This document shows, in pieces, positions 1-6,330 of a DNA stretch of 7,467 nt. Position 1 is the first letter of the stretch. Each line of letters opens with the position of its first letter. Source of the stretch: Bacteroidota bacterium (GTDB lineage: Bacteria; Bacteroidota; Bacteroidia; B-17B0; B-17BO); the NCBI GenBank assembly GCA_947462425.1, contig CANHPI010000128.1, forward strand, positions 1 to 7,467, in the 5' to 3' direction. The notes under the pieces were generated by a model, which was not told the origin of the DNA, searched no databases, and saw only the letters and a program-made list of their open reading frames with translations. Made by a program: the position numbers and the translations under genes.

Positions 1-1
1 A

Positions 2-634
2 TTAGGAATTACTACCGTGGCATCTTTACTTTTTGCTTATAACCCAGATCTTGGCGGATTATTGCGTAAGTATGATGAGTTTGGAAATCCAGTTGGTACG
101 TCCATGTTAGGATGGGTTATTATGTTTGCACCGCTTGGATTAGTATTAGTAATGAATTTTGCTTTCAATAAACTTTCGTTTGTGGCATTAATGGGAATAT
201 TTTTTGGATTTTCGGCATTAATGGGAATTAGTTTAAGCTCCATTTTTTTAGTTTATAATTTAGATTCTATAGGTGTTGTTTTTGCAAGTACTTGTGCTTT
301 ATTTGGCATCATGGCCGTTGCAGGATACACTACAAAAGCAGATTTAACCAAAATGGGTTCTTTATTAATGATTGGATTAATTGGAATTGTAGTTGCCTCA
401 TTAATTAATATGTTTATGAAAAGCGACACAATGGGTTACATTATTAGTATCATTAGCGTTATTGTATTTACAGGATTAACTGCTTATGATGTTCAAAAAA
501 TTAAAGAATTGGCCCAAGCTAATGATGGATCTTCTGATTTTAAAAAGATGGGTGTGATGGGTGCTTTAACTTTATATTTAGATTTTATTAACTTATTCTT
601 ATCGCTTTTACGTTTGTTTGGTAAAAGGGACTAG
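2..634 (+). CDS. Bax inhibitor-1/YccA family membrane protein, 5'-truncated by window edge
   Basis: This is an integral inner-membrane protein of the BI-1/YccA/YetJ (TMBIM) family; characterised members act as pH-sensitive calcium leak channels or as modulators of FtsH proteolysis. The reading frame is open to the left edge (bases 2-4 are the first complete codon), so the true start lies outside. A GTG at 17 is in frame but reads as an internal Val. About 210 residues are visible, against 230-240 usual for the family, so only the N-terminal tail and perhaps part of the first helix is missing. Strong hydrophobic segments cover most of the length. The family signature TGLTAYDVQKIKE and the C-terminal YLDFINLFLSLLRLFG are both present; their two Asp residues probably correspond to the di-aspartyl pH sensor of Bacillus YetJ (inference). 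The gene ends with TAG and is followed by its own terminator. The family call is firm; the physiological role here is unknown. Confidence 0.93.
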   Translation, partial: LGITTVASLLFAYNPDLGGLLRKYDEFGNPVGTSMLGWVIMFAPLGLVLVMNFAFNKLSFVALMGIFFGFSALMGISLSSIFLVYNLDSIGVVFASTCALFGIMAVAGYTTKADLTKMGSLLMIGLIGIVVASLINMFMKSDTMGYIISIISVIVFTGLTAYDVQKIKELAQANDGSSDFKKMGVMGALTLYLDFINLFLSLLRLFGKRD

Positions 635-654
635 ATCGTAAAAATCTCGAAAAC

Positions 655-687
655 AAAAACTCCTTATAATTATAAGGAGTTTTTTTT
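655..687 (+). terminator. Rho-independent terminator after the BI-1 family gene
   Basis: A perfect 22-bp palindrome at 659-680 (two 11-base arms starting ACTCC and ending GGAGT) lies 24 bases past the stop codon. The stem can be extended by an A-run on the left (655-658) pairing with the T-run 681-687 on the right. Hairpin plus uninterrupted T-run is a classic intrinsic terminator. Because A and T runs flank both sides it could also work on the other strand, but no minus-strand gene ends here. Confidence 0.9.
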
Positions 688-1082
688 GCGTTAATTCAAT
701 TATTATAAAATATTTAGTTCAAGATTACATTAATTGCAATTGAGTGGGTGAAAAGATTTGATAATAAATAATCCCAGTTATCCAGTTTTTTATTTCTATC
801 AAAAAGTTATCTTATTTTTTATGTAAATAAATGGTTTTTTGATTTGCTTTCTTTAGTGGAAATGTTTCTGTTTAATTAATATTTTGCACTTAAATCAACA
901 GTATTTTCTTAATGTAACCCAAATATCATCTATAAATTTACCTAAAAATAATACATATAATGTTTAATTATAATTACTCTTTTATTACCTTTAACTAGTT
1001 TTATAAGTGAACAACCTAAAGGAATTATTATTTATTATAACAATCCTTAACCGCTTTTTAAATTTTAGATTTACTTAGCAAG
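688..1082. other. AT-rich intergenic region, no gene seen
   Basis: These roughly 395 bases hold no reading frame of note on either strand and no RNA gene I can recognise. They presumably contain the promoter of the large secreted-protein gene at 1083. I find only partial matches to the Bacteroidota consensus (TTTG, 17-23 bases, TAnnTTTG), for example ATATTTTG near 879-886 and TAGTTTTA near 996-1003. Neither has a well-placed -33 element, so no promoter is called. A short palindrome, AATTGCAATT, lies at 732-741. There is no Shine-Dalgarno sequence before the ATG at 1083, which is normal in this phylum. Confidence 0.6.
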
Positions 1083-3728
1083 ATGGCCCTTTTTAATATA
1101 AAATTTTTTAATTTACTTGCTTTTACTTTCATTCTCTTAAACGCAAAAGCTCAAACGCTTATTATGAATGAGGTTTCTAACGGGCCTTCTGGCAGTCAAG
1201 AATATGTTGAGTTTGTAGTTGTAAGCAACACTGCAATATATAATTGCAGTAGCTCAACTCCACCGTGTATTGACATAAGAGGATGGATATTTGATGATAA
1301 TAGTGGATACCACGGCCCTAGTGGTGTTGCAGCAGGAGCGATTCGTTTTTCTCAAAATTCAATATGGGCTTGTGTTCCATTAGGAACTATTATTTTATTA
1401 TATAATGATGCCGACAAAAATTCAGCAATAACTTTAGCAGATGATTTATCAATGACGGATGGTAATTGTAGAATAATTGCTCCAATAAGCAATACATCTC
1501 TTTTCGAAAGAAACACCTCTACCCCTGGTGCGGCAGCATGCTCTTATCCTTCAACTGGATGGGTTGCGGGTGGTAGTTGGTCATTTACAGCATTAGCAAA
1601 TACTTCCGATTGCGCTCGAATAGTTAATCTCGCTGGTTGTGAGGTTTTTTCAGTTTGCTATGGCGCCGCAAATAATTTAAATACGCTCATTTATTTTCCA
1701 ACAGCAGGCACAGGCACAGTTTATTCATTTAACAGCGTTAACCCTCAAATACAAGCTAATTGGTCTTCCGGAAGCGCCGCAGTAATGCAAACTCCTGGCA
1801 CTCCAAATAATTCCGCAAACGCTGCTTATATAGCTCAGTTTAATAATGGGTGCATTCCAATTACACAATTAACGGTTACTGCCGTTGCGGTTGACGCAGG
1901 TTGCACCTGTAATGGCTCGGCAACAGCTAACTCATTTGGTTCAATTGGAGGCTACACATATGTTTGGTATGATGCGAGTATGAATCCGATAGGACAAACA
2001 GCGGCTACTGCAACAGGTTTATGTGCAGGTGTTTATTATGTAACTTCAACATCACAAATTGGATGCATAGTAACAACTTCGGTTACAATAAACTCATCTT
2101 CTACCGCTTCTGTATCTGTAAATTCTCAATCTATTTGTGCAGGAACTTCAACGACACTATCTGCAATACCCTCTGCCTCAGGCGGAACATTTTTTTGGTC
2201 CCCAAGTGGAGCAACAAGTTCAAGTATTTCAATAGCACCAGGTTCAACAACAACCTATACTGTAGGTTATACTTTTGCAGGTTGTACAAGTACTAACATT
2301 GCAACTATTTTTGTTACACCTATGCCAACAGTTACCGTAAATTCTACTACACTTTGTTCAGGGCAAACGGCTACATTGATTGCAAATGGTGCTTCATCTT
2401 ACTCATGGAGTTCGGGAACAACAAGCAACTTGTTAGTTGTTTCGCCAAGTATCAGCACAACTTATTCTGTAATAGGAATCAATGCAACATGCACTAATAC
2501 AACTTCAGCATTTGTAAATATTTTTTCATCACCTATTCTTGCTGTAAGCCCTTCAACTATTTGCGCAGGTGAAACAACAACATTAATGGTGAGTGGCGCT
2601 AATTCATATCTTTGGAATACAGGACAAACAACCCATACCATTACCGTAAATCCAATTACATCAACTACCTATAGTGTTTCAGGCACTAGTGGTTTGTGTA
2701 ACAACTCAACAACCGTTAATGTAACGGTTAATCAATTGCCTAGTGTAACTGTATTAAGTCAAACTATCTGCATAGGACAAAGTGCAACACTAATAGCTAA
2801 TGGAGCAGCATCATATAGTTGGAGTAATACTAGTTTAAATAATACATTGATAGTTAATCCTAATGCGACAAGCGTTTATACAGTTACCGGTACAACTTTA
2901 AGTTGTTCAGCTGCAGTAACAGCAACCGTATTTGTTGATGCTATTCCAACTATTTTTTTTAATTCAAACAAAACCTCAGGTTGCGCTCCGCTTTGTATTC
3001 AGTTTACTGATTTTGCAACATTAACCAGTGGTACAATCTCAACTTGGGATTGGACTTTTGATGATGGAAGTACTTCTAATATGCAAAATCCCTTTCATTG
3101 TTTTGATAATCAAGGATCTTATGATGTATCGTTAACAGTGACATCATCCAATGGTTGTTCAAGTTTGCTTGTAAATTCAAATATGATTACTGTATTTCCA
3201 ACACCGATAGCTGAGTTTGAAAGTAATTTTGAAGAGACTGATATATTAAATCCGACAATCAACTTTACAAATCTTTCTTCAAATGCTAATGATTATGCTT
3301 GGAATTTTGGAGACACTATATCAACTATAACAAATCCTACACACACCTATGATATCGAAGGAACCTACACAACAACATTAACGGCTACTAATCAATTTGG
3401 CTGCAAAGATGCAGTGATACATGATGTAATAGTTAAAGGAATATTTACTTTTTATACTCCAAATACATTTACACCAAATGAAGATTTTATAAATGATGTT
3501 TTTCTTCCAATAGGGTTTGGATGGGATCCGGATAAATATCAATTAGAAATTTTTGACAGATGGGGCAATAATTGTTTTACCACCAAGGAAGTTGCTAGAG
3601 GTTGGGACGGAAGAGCAAATAACGGAAATAAAACAGCTCAAATAGGTACATATACCTGGAAAGTTGAATTAACAGATTTGTTTGGGGTATCTCATAATTA
3701 TATTGGAAGAATTATGCTAAATAGATAA
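1083..3728 (+). CDS. T9SS type B sorting domain protein with lamin-tail, SprB-like, Ig-like and PKD domains
   Basis: This is an 881-residue exported multidomain protein, probably displayed on or released from the cell surface through the type IX secretion system. Residues 1-23 form a Sec signal peptide: a hydrophobic core, then AKA before a Gln-24 mature end. Residues about 25-245 resemble a lamin-tail domain, beginning LIMNEVSNG...EYVEFVVV and closing with the typical TPGTPN. Residues about 262-337 resemble a SprB repeat. Four Ig-like repeats of about 70 residues follow (about 343-412, 413-482, 483-552, 553-621), each with a (I/L)C(A/S/I)G motif and a second Cys 45-49 residues on. Two PKD domains cover about 622-706 (WDWTFDDGS) and 708-785 (YAWNFGDT). 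The gliding-motility-type C-terminal domain (about 788-881) has TPNTFTPNEDFINDVF, FDRWGN, GWDGRANNG and GTYTWKVELTD. No enzyme domain is visible, so an adhesin or structural role is inferred. It appears to be a single-gene unit. Confidence 0.93.
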   Translation: MALFNIKFFNLLAFTFILLNAKAQTLIMNEVSNGPSGSQEYVEFVVVSNTAIYNCSSSTPPCIDIRGWIFDDNSGYHGPSGVAAGAIRFSQNSIWACVPLGTIILLYNDADKNSAITLADDLSMTDGNCRIIAPISNTSLFERNTSTPGAAACSYPSTGWVAGGSWSFTALANTSDCARIVNLAGCEVFSVCYGAANNLNTLIYFPTAGTGTVYSFNSVNPQIQANWSSGSAAVMQTPGTPNNSANAAYIAQFNNGCIPITQLTVTAVAVDAGCTCNGSATANSFGSIGGYTYVWYDASMNPIGQTAATATGLCAGVYYVTSTSQIGCIVTTSVTINSSSTASVSVNSQSICAGTSTTLSAIPSASGGTFFWSPSGATSSSISIAPGSTTTYTVGYTFAGCTSTNIATIFVTPMPTVTVNSTTLCSGQTATLIANGASSYSWSSGTTSNLLVVSPSISTTYSVIGINATCTNTTSAFVNIFSSPILAVSPSTICAGETTTLMVSGANSYLWNTGQTTHTITVNPITSTTYSVSGTSGLCNNSTTVNVTVNQLPSVTVLSQTICIGQSATLIANGAASYSWSNTSLNNTLIVNPNATSVYTVTGTTLSCSAAVTATVFVDAIPTIFFNSNKTSGCAPLCIQFTDFATLTSGTISTWDWTFDDGSTSNMQNPFHCFDNQGSYDVSLTVTSSNGCSSLLVNSNMITVFPTPIAEFESNFEETDILNPTINFTNLSSNANDYAWNFGDTISTITNPTHTYDIEGTYTTTLTATNQFGCKDAVIHDVIVKGIFTFYTPNTFTPNEDFINDVFLPIGFGWDPDKYQLEIFDRWGNNCFTTKEVARGWDGRANNGNKTAQIGTYTWKVELTDLFGVSHNYIGRIMLNR

Positions 3729-3768
3729 TCTAAATCTATTGGTAATTGCAACCTATATAATTTGCAAT
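3720..3768. other. Two weak AT-rich hairpins between convergent genes
   Basis: A 7-bp inverted repeat (AATAGAT at 3720-3726 with ATCTATT at 3734-3740) overlaps the stop codon of the secreted-protein gene. A second (ATTGCAA at 3745-3751 with TTGCAAT at 3762-3768) follows. They lie between the converging ends of the 881-residue gene and the lysine-rich gene, where a bidirectional terminator would be expected. Neither is GC-rich nor directly followed by a T-run, so terminator function is only possible. Confidence 0.25.
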
Positions 3769-3782
3769 AATTAATTACAAAA

Positions 3783-3989
3783 TTATTTTTTAACTACTTT
3801 TTTGGCTGGCGTTTTTGCTATGGTGTTTTTCGCGTCTACTTTTTTTACAGTTTGTTTTTTGATTGGCTCAGATTTTTTTGGAGTTTCTGTCTTTATTGAT
3901 TTTGCAGGAACTTCAATTTTTAGCGCCTTCATAATTAATTCTTGATTGCTAATAATTGTTCTTAGCATTTCTTTACTTTCCTTTTTCAT
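3783..3989 (-). CDS. Small lysine-rich basic protein of unknown function
   Basis: This 68-residue protein has 19 lysines. Residues 1-26 look like one amphipathic helix (KEMLRTIISNQELIMKALKI). The rest is a low-complexity Lys/Pro/Ala/Thr tail ending AKTPAKKVVKK, similar in style to histone H1-like or DNA-binding tails. I do not recognise a named family. Nucleic-acid binding is a guess from composition, and a tail of this kind can also arise in unrelated proteins. The ATG at 3987-3989 is the only plausible start; it lies inside CATATG, with no Shine-Dalgarno sequence. The gene is convergent with the large secreted-protein gene, and two tandem structured repeats sit immediately upstream. A 22-codon reading frame in the nearer repeat stops only 9 bases before this start, so translational coupling is conceivable. 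Reality as a gene is supported by the clean frame, the helix-plus-tail layout and its position; function is unknown. Confidence 0.65.
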   Translation of the reverse strand: MKKESKEMLRTIISNQELIMKALKIEVPAKSIKTETPKKSEPIKKQTVKKVDAKNTIAKTPAKKVVKK

Positions 3990-4074
3990 ATGTAGATATT
4001 ATTGTTTTTTAGTTGTCATATGGTTTAGCCAGTTTATCTTCATTTGTGTTTGTGTTTTAGCAAACATGGCTATT
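3987..4074 (-). repeat. Tandem leader repeat, copy 1 (gene-proximal, 88 bp)
   Basis: This is the first of two adjacent imperfect direct copies, clearly alike over their whole length (roughly 85 percent by eye). Plus-strand landmarks shared with copy 2 are CATATG, ATTATTGTTTTTTA, GTCATATGGTTTAGCCAGTT, TTGTGTTTGTGTTT and CAAACATGGCTATT. The copy can form a nested structure. The outer stem is TAGCCA (4026-4031) with TGGCTA (4067-4072). Abutting it inside is a small hairpin, TGTTT (4053-4057) with AAACA (4062-4066) around the tetraloop TAGC. Read on the minus strand, the copy ends exactly at the start codon of the lysine-rich gene, so it is that gene's leader. Similarity is certain; function is unknown. 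Confidence 0.9.
3999..4067 (-). CDS. Possible 22-codon upstream open reading frame in leader copy 1
   Basis: On the minus strand an ATG at 4065-4067 opens a frame that starts MFAKTQTQMKINWLNH and ends MTTKKQ before TAA at 3999-4001, 9 bases upstream of the lysine-rich gene. The ATG is formed by the arm of the predicted hairpin. In copy 2 the equivalent ATG gives MFAQTQTQ and stops after eight codons (4126-4152). The two products agree over seven of the first eight residues only. It could be a leader peptide whose translation affects the downstream start, or chance. Confidence 0.25.
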   Translation of the reverse strand: MFAKTQTQMKINWLNHMTTKKQ

Positions 4075-4159
4075 CATATGTTATAATTATTGTTTTTTAT
4101 TGTCATATGGTTTAGCCAGTTTAATCTATTGTGTTTGTGTTTGGGCAAACATGGCTATT
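4075..4159 (-). repeat. Tandem leader repeat, copy 2 (gene-distal, 85 bp)
   Basis: This is the second copy, directly abutting the first. The outer stem TAGCCA (4113-4118) with TGGCTA (4152-4157) and the inner hairpin TGTTT (4138-4142) with AAACA (4147-4151) are kept exactly, while the inner tetraloop is GGGC instead of TAGC. The two copies differ mainly in the loop, by small indels near 4032-4045 versus 4119-4130, and in the bases beside CATATG. The indels break any shared reading frame, so conservation is of DNA or RNA rather than protein. On the minus strand the copy also ends in CATATG, but that ATG opens only a six-codon frame into copy 1. Confidence 0.9.
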
Positions 4160-4297
4160 TCATAAAAAATTTAGTTTTAACGAAAATACGAAGGAATTTT
4201 CTTAAAACTCACTTTAAATTAACAGTCCTTGATGATAATTAACACAAACTTTACTTGAAGTCAAATTTTCTTAGATTTAAAAGAGAATATTTATAAT
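4160..4297. other. AT-rich spacer upstream of the leader repeats
   Basis: This spacer lies between the repeats and the end of the glycosyltransferase gene, and nothing in it codes. On the minus strand it should hold both the end of the operon transcript and any promoter of the lysine-rich gene. The best -7 candidate there is TATTTTCG (7 of 8 to TAnnTTTG, about 4183-4190), with no convincing -33 partner. I see no clear terminator for the glycosyltransferase gene, so read-through into the repeats and the lysine-rich gene is possible. Confidence 0.35.
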
Positions 4298-5335
4298 TTA
4301 AATAAACATCGCTACGTCTTCTTTTAAAACCTTATTCTTAGTGGGATAAGTATCAAATAACAGTTCTAAAGTTTCATTAATGTTATTTGCTTCAATTTTA
4401 GGATTATTGTTATTTTCATAAACCCATTTCTCAATAATTTCTACAAAATCTTCACCAACATCTTCCAAAACTTTTACACCCATCTGTTTAATAGCTGCGG
4501 CATTGCATTGTTGCTCGTAGTGATTTTTAATAGGAATACTGATTAATTTTTTCCCTAAATATAAAGCTTCCGAAGGAGTTTCAAATCCTCCTCCGGTTAT
4601 TAAACCATGGCAGCTTAATAAGCTTTTATTAAATAAGGCTTGATTAATTGGATAGTAAGTAATATTTTTTTCAGTTCTTATAGATTCTATGCTTTCTAAA
4701 AACCAATGGAAATTAATGTGAGGTAATTTATTGAAGGCTTCTAACAAACAATGTTTTTGAAACGAAGGTAAATATACCGATATATGATTTAAATCGGTTG
4801 GAACAACATCTATAAATTCTTCTTTAATAACTGGTGGAAAAATAAAGGAGTCATATTTTTGAAAATGAAATCCAATATGATTTGTTGCGCGAGCATAATG
4901 TTTTAATATGGTTTCGCCAATCATACTCTTTTTATCTGGTCGCGGTGTTGCATTCGATTGAAAACTTGCCTGATGTCCTAATTGTACTGATGGCAATCCT
5001 TTTAATTTGCAAGCTAAAGAAGTCACAAAATCAAAATCATTAATGATGACATCATATTTTTCGAGTGGTAAAGATTTTGCATCCCTATACATCATATAAG
5101 GTTTAATGTTTTTCATAACATCAAAATAATTTAAACCACCACATTTACTATAATGTAAACTACAACCTTGACTTTTATATTTTATAGGTAATTTAAAATC
5201 TAAATTAGCGTTATTACCACTTATAAAAAAATCAACCTCTCCAAATTTTTTTAAATACGGATACAGTTGCTGTGCACGGCTAACATGACCGTTTCCAGTA
5301 GCTTGTACAGCATAAAATATTTTATTTTTTTTCAT
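4298..5335 (-). CDS. MJ1255-type glycosyltransferase (GT-B fold, GT28-like)
   Basis: This 345-residue cytoplasmic or membrane-associated glycosyltransferase is of the family often annotated as MJ1255-like or Glyco_trans_1_3, distantly related to MurG. The N-terminal Rossmann half has the acceptor-side glycine motif GNGHVSRA (residues 14-21), and ISG at 38-40 and INDFDF at 98-103 are typical. The C-terminal half carries the nucleotide-sugar-binding signature, SCHGLITGGGFETPSEAL (241-258, with E252 and E256), followed by GKKLISIPIKNHYEQQCNA. The length is normal for the family. There is no signal peptide or transmembrane helix. The ATG is 3 bases after the stop of the upstream phosphoesterase gene, so the two are co-transcribed and probably translationally coupled. 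The sugar donor and acceptor cannot be read from the sequence; the pairing with an LpxH-like phosphatase suggests an envelope glycolipid (inference). Confidence 0.88.
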   Translation of the reverse strand: MKKNKIFYAVQATGNGHVSRAQQLYPYLKKFGEVDFFISGNNANLDFKLPIKYKSQGCSLHYSKCGGLNYFDVMKNIKPYMMYRDAKSLPLEKYDVIINDFDFVTSLACKLKGLPSVQLGHQASFQSNATPRPDKKSMIGETILKHYARATNHIGFHFQKYDSFIFPPVIKEEFIDVVPTDLNHISVYLPSFQKHCLLEAFNKLPHINFHWFLESIESIRTEKNITYYPINQALFNKSLLSCHGLITGGGFETPSEALYLGKKLISIPIKNHYEQQCNAAAIKQMGVKVLEDVGEDFVEIIEKWVYENNNNPKIEANNINETLELLFDTYPTKNKVLKEDVAMFI

Positions 5336-5338
5336 TTG

Positions 5339-6157
5339 CTATGATGCTAAAATTTTGGCAACAATATCTTCTTGTTCTAAAACATCCTTGGAATAAATCA
5401 ATTCTAAATAGTTTTTATCGTAATTAAATATTTCCCATAACCCATTGTTATACTCTAACGATGTTAAATTTTCAACCCAATCTCCGCTATTCATGTAGGT
5501 TACTGTTCCTTTTTCGGTTATTACATTTTTAATTTGTGGCATATGAATATGTCCACAAACAACAAAATCATATTCTTTTTCAATGGCAATTTCAGCAGCA
5601 GTAGTTTCAAAATCACTTACAAAAGCCACAGCCTTTTTAACTCCATCTTTAACCATTTTTGAAATACTTAATTTTTCTTTTCCAAATAATTGCAAAGCCC
5701 AATTAATAAAACGATTAATAAGTATTAATATATCATAGCCTTTACCGCCTAACTTTGCTAAAAATTTAGCGTAGCCTTTTGTTGAAGAATCAAAAACATC
5801 GCCATGAAATATCCAGGTTTTTTTGCCATCTATTTCCAAAAGTAACTTATCTACTATTTCAAGATTTCCTAAATGTAAATCAGTATATTTTCTTAACATC
5901 TCATCATGATTTCCGGTAATATAGTAAACCTTTGTTCCATGGCTTGCCATCTTCATTATGTGACGAAGAACATCCATGTGAGAAGCAGGAAAATAATTTT
6001 TACTAAAATTCCACATGTCAATAATATCTCCATTGAGCACTAAAGTTTGTGGATTAACTGTTTTAAGGTAATGTAACAATTCCTTGGCGTGGCAGCCGTA
6101 TGTACCTAAATGCACATCGCTAATCACTAAAAGTTGCAACTCTCTTTTGCTATACAT
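5339..6157 (-). CDS. LpxH-like metallophosphoesterase (UDP-2,3-diacylglucosamine diphosphatase family)
   Basis: This 272-residue calcineurin-like phosphoesterase uses two metal ions. All five metal-binding motifs are intact: DVH (D14, H16), GDIID (43-47), GNHDE (82-86), HGDVFD (118-123) and GHIH (202-205). The layout, including the long helical insert between HGDVFD and GHIH (about 124-200), matches the COG2908 family that contains LpxH, the enzyme that cleaves UDP-2,3-diacylglucosamine to lipid X in lipid A synthesis. E. coli LpxH has GNRD where this protein has GNHD, so it may be a paralogue (LpxH2-like) acting on another pyrophosphate or phosphate ester. There is no signal peptide; it is probably a cytoplasmic peripheral membrane protein. 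The ATG at 6155-6157 directly precedes the conserved first strand, and a Bacteroidota -7 box lies just upstream. It is the first gene of a two-gene operon with the glycosyltransferase. Confidence 0.88.
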   Translation of the reverse strand: MYSKRELQLLVISDVHLGTYGCHAKELLHYLKTVNPQTLVLNGDIIDMWNFSKNYFPASHMDVLRHIMKMASHGTKVYYITGNHDEMLRKYTDLHLGNLEIVDKLLLEIDGKKTWIFHGDVFDSSTKGYAKFLAKLGGKGYDILILINRFINWALQLFGKEKLSISKMVKDGVKKAVAFVSDFETTAAEIAIEKEYDFVVCGHIHMPQIKNVITEKGTVTYMNSGDWVENLTSLEYNNGLWEIFNYDKNYLELIYSKDVLEQEDIVAKILAS

Positions 6158-6169
6158 TATTAGTTTTTA

Positions 6170-6177
6170 CAAATGTA
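6170..6177 (-). promoter_or_regulatory. Candidate -7 promoter box for the phosphoesterase/glycosyltransferase operon
   Basis: On the minus strand this reads TACATTTG, an exact match to the Bacteroidota -7 consensus TAnnTTTG. The -33 region is weak: TTA sits 17 bases upstream instead of TTG or TTTG. Initiation about 7 bases downstream would leave a leader of only a few bases before the ATG at 6157, so the transcript would be nearly leaderless. Confidence 0.45.
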
Positions 6178-6330
6178 TTGCCGCATTATTATGTTAATGT
6201 TTTTTATATATTAAGATAGTAAAAAGAAATTGATACCAAATTGAAAACAATTTTAATAAAAAAGTACATTAAAAAATTGTCAATTAAATATATCTATCAA
6301 AAAGAATCACGCCATACTTTTGTTTTAAAT
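6178..6330. other. AT-rich part of the divergent intergenic region
   Basis: This is non-coding on both strands. It contains several AATTG/CAATT half-sites: AAATTG at 6227-6232, an AAATTG/CAATTT inverted repeat with an AAAA loop at 6238-6253, and AATTG-T-CAATT at 6275-6285. These could be operator half-sites for the divergent promoters, but in DNA this AT-rich they may be chance. No RNA gene is recognised. Confidence 0.35.

Noticed and set aside
17..19. GTG as the start codon of the BI-1 family gene
   Set aside because: The frame is open to the window edge and the family needs an extra N-terminal segment, so this GTG is most likely an internal Val codon.
37..243. 68-codon minus-strand frame antisense to the BI-1 family gene
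   Set aside because: It is antisense to strongly conserved transmembrane coding sequence, with no motif and no promoter.
732..741. Palindrome AATTGCAATT in the gap before the secreted-protein gene
   Set aside because: A single short AT-rich palindrome in AT-rich DNA, not placed near a recognisable promoter; likely chance.
2021..2296. 91-codon plus-strand frame inside the large secreted-protein gene
   Set aside because: This is an out-of-frame reading of the Ig-like repeats; its Cys/Phe/Asn-rich product is typical of frame-shifted Thr/Ser-rich sequence.
3987..4159. CRISPR array or integration (att) site explanation for the tandem repeats
   Set aside because: There are only two copies and they abut directly with no variable spacers. 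No cas, integrase or tRNA gene is nearby, and each unit has an internal hairpin layout unlike CRISPR repeats.
3987..4159. Insertion sequence or transposon remnant
   Set aside because: There is no transposase fragment, no terminal inverted repeats around the pair, and no target-site duplication that I can see.
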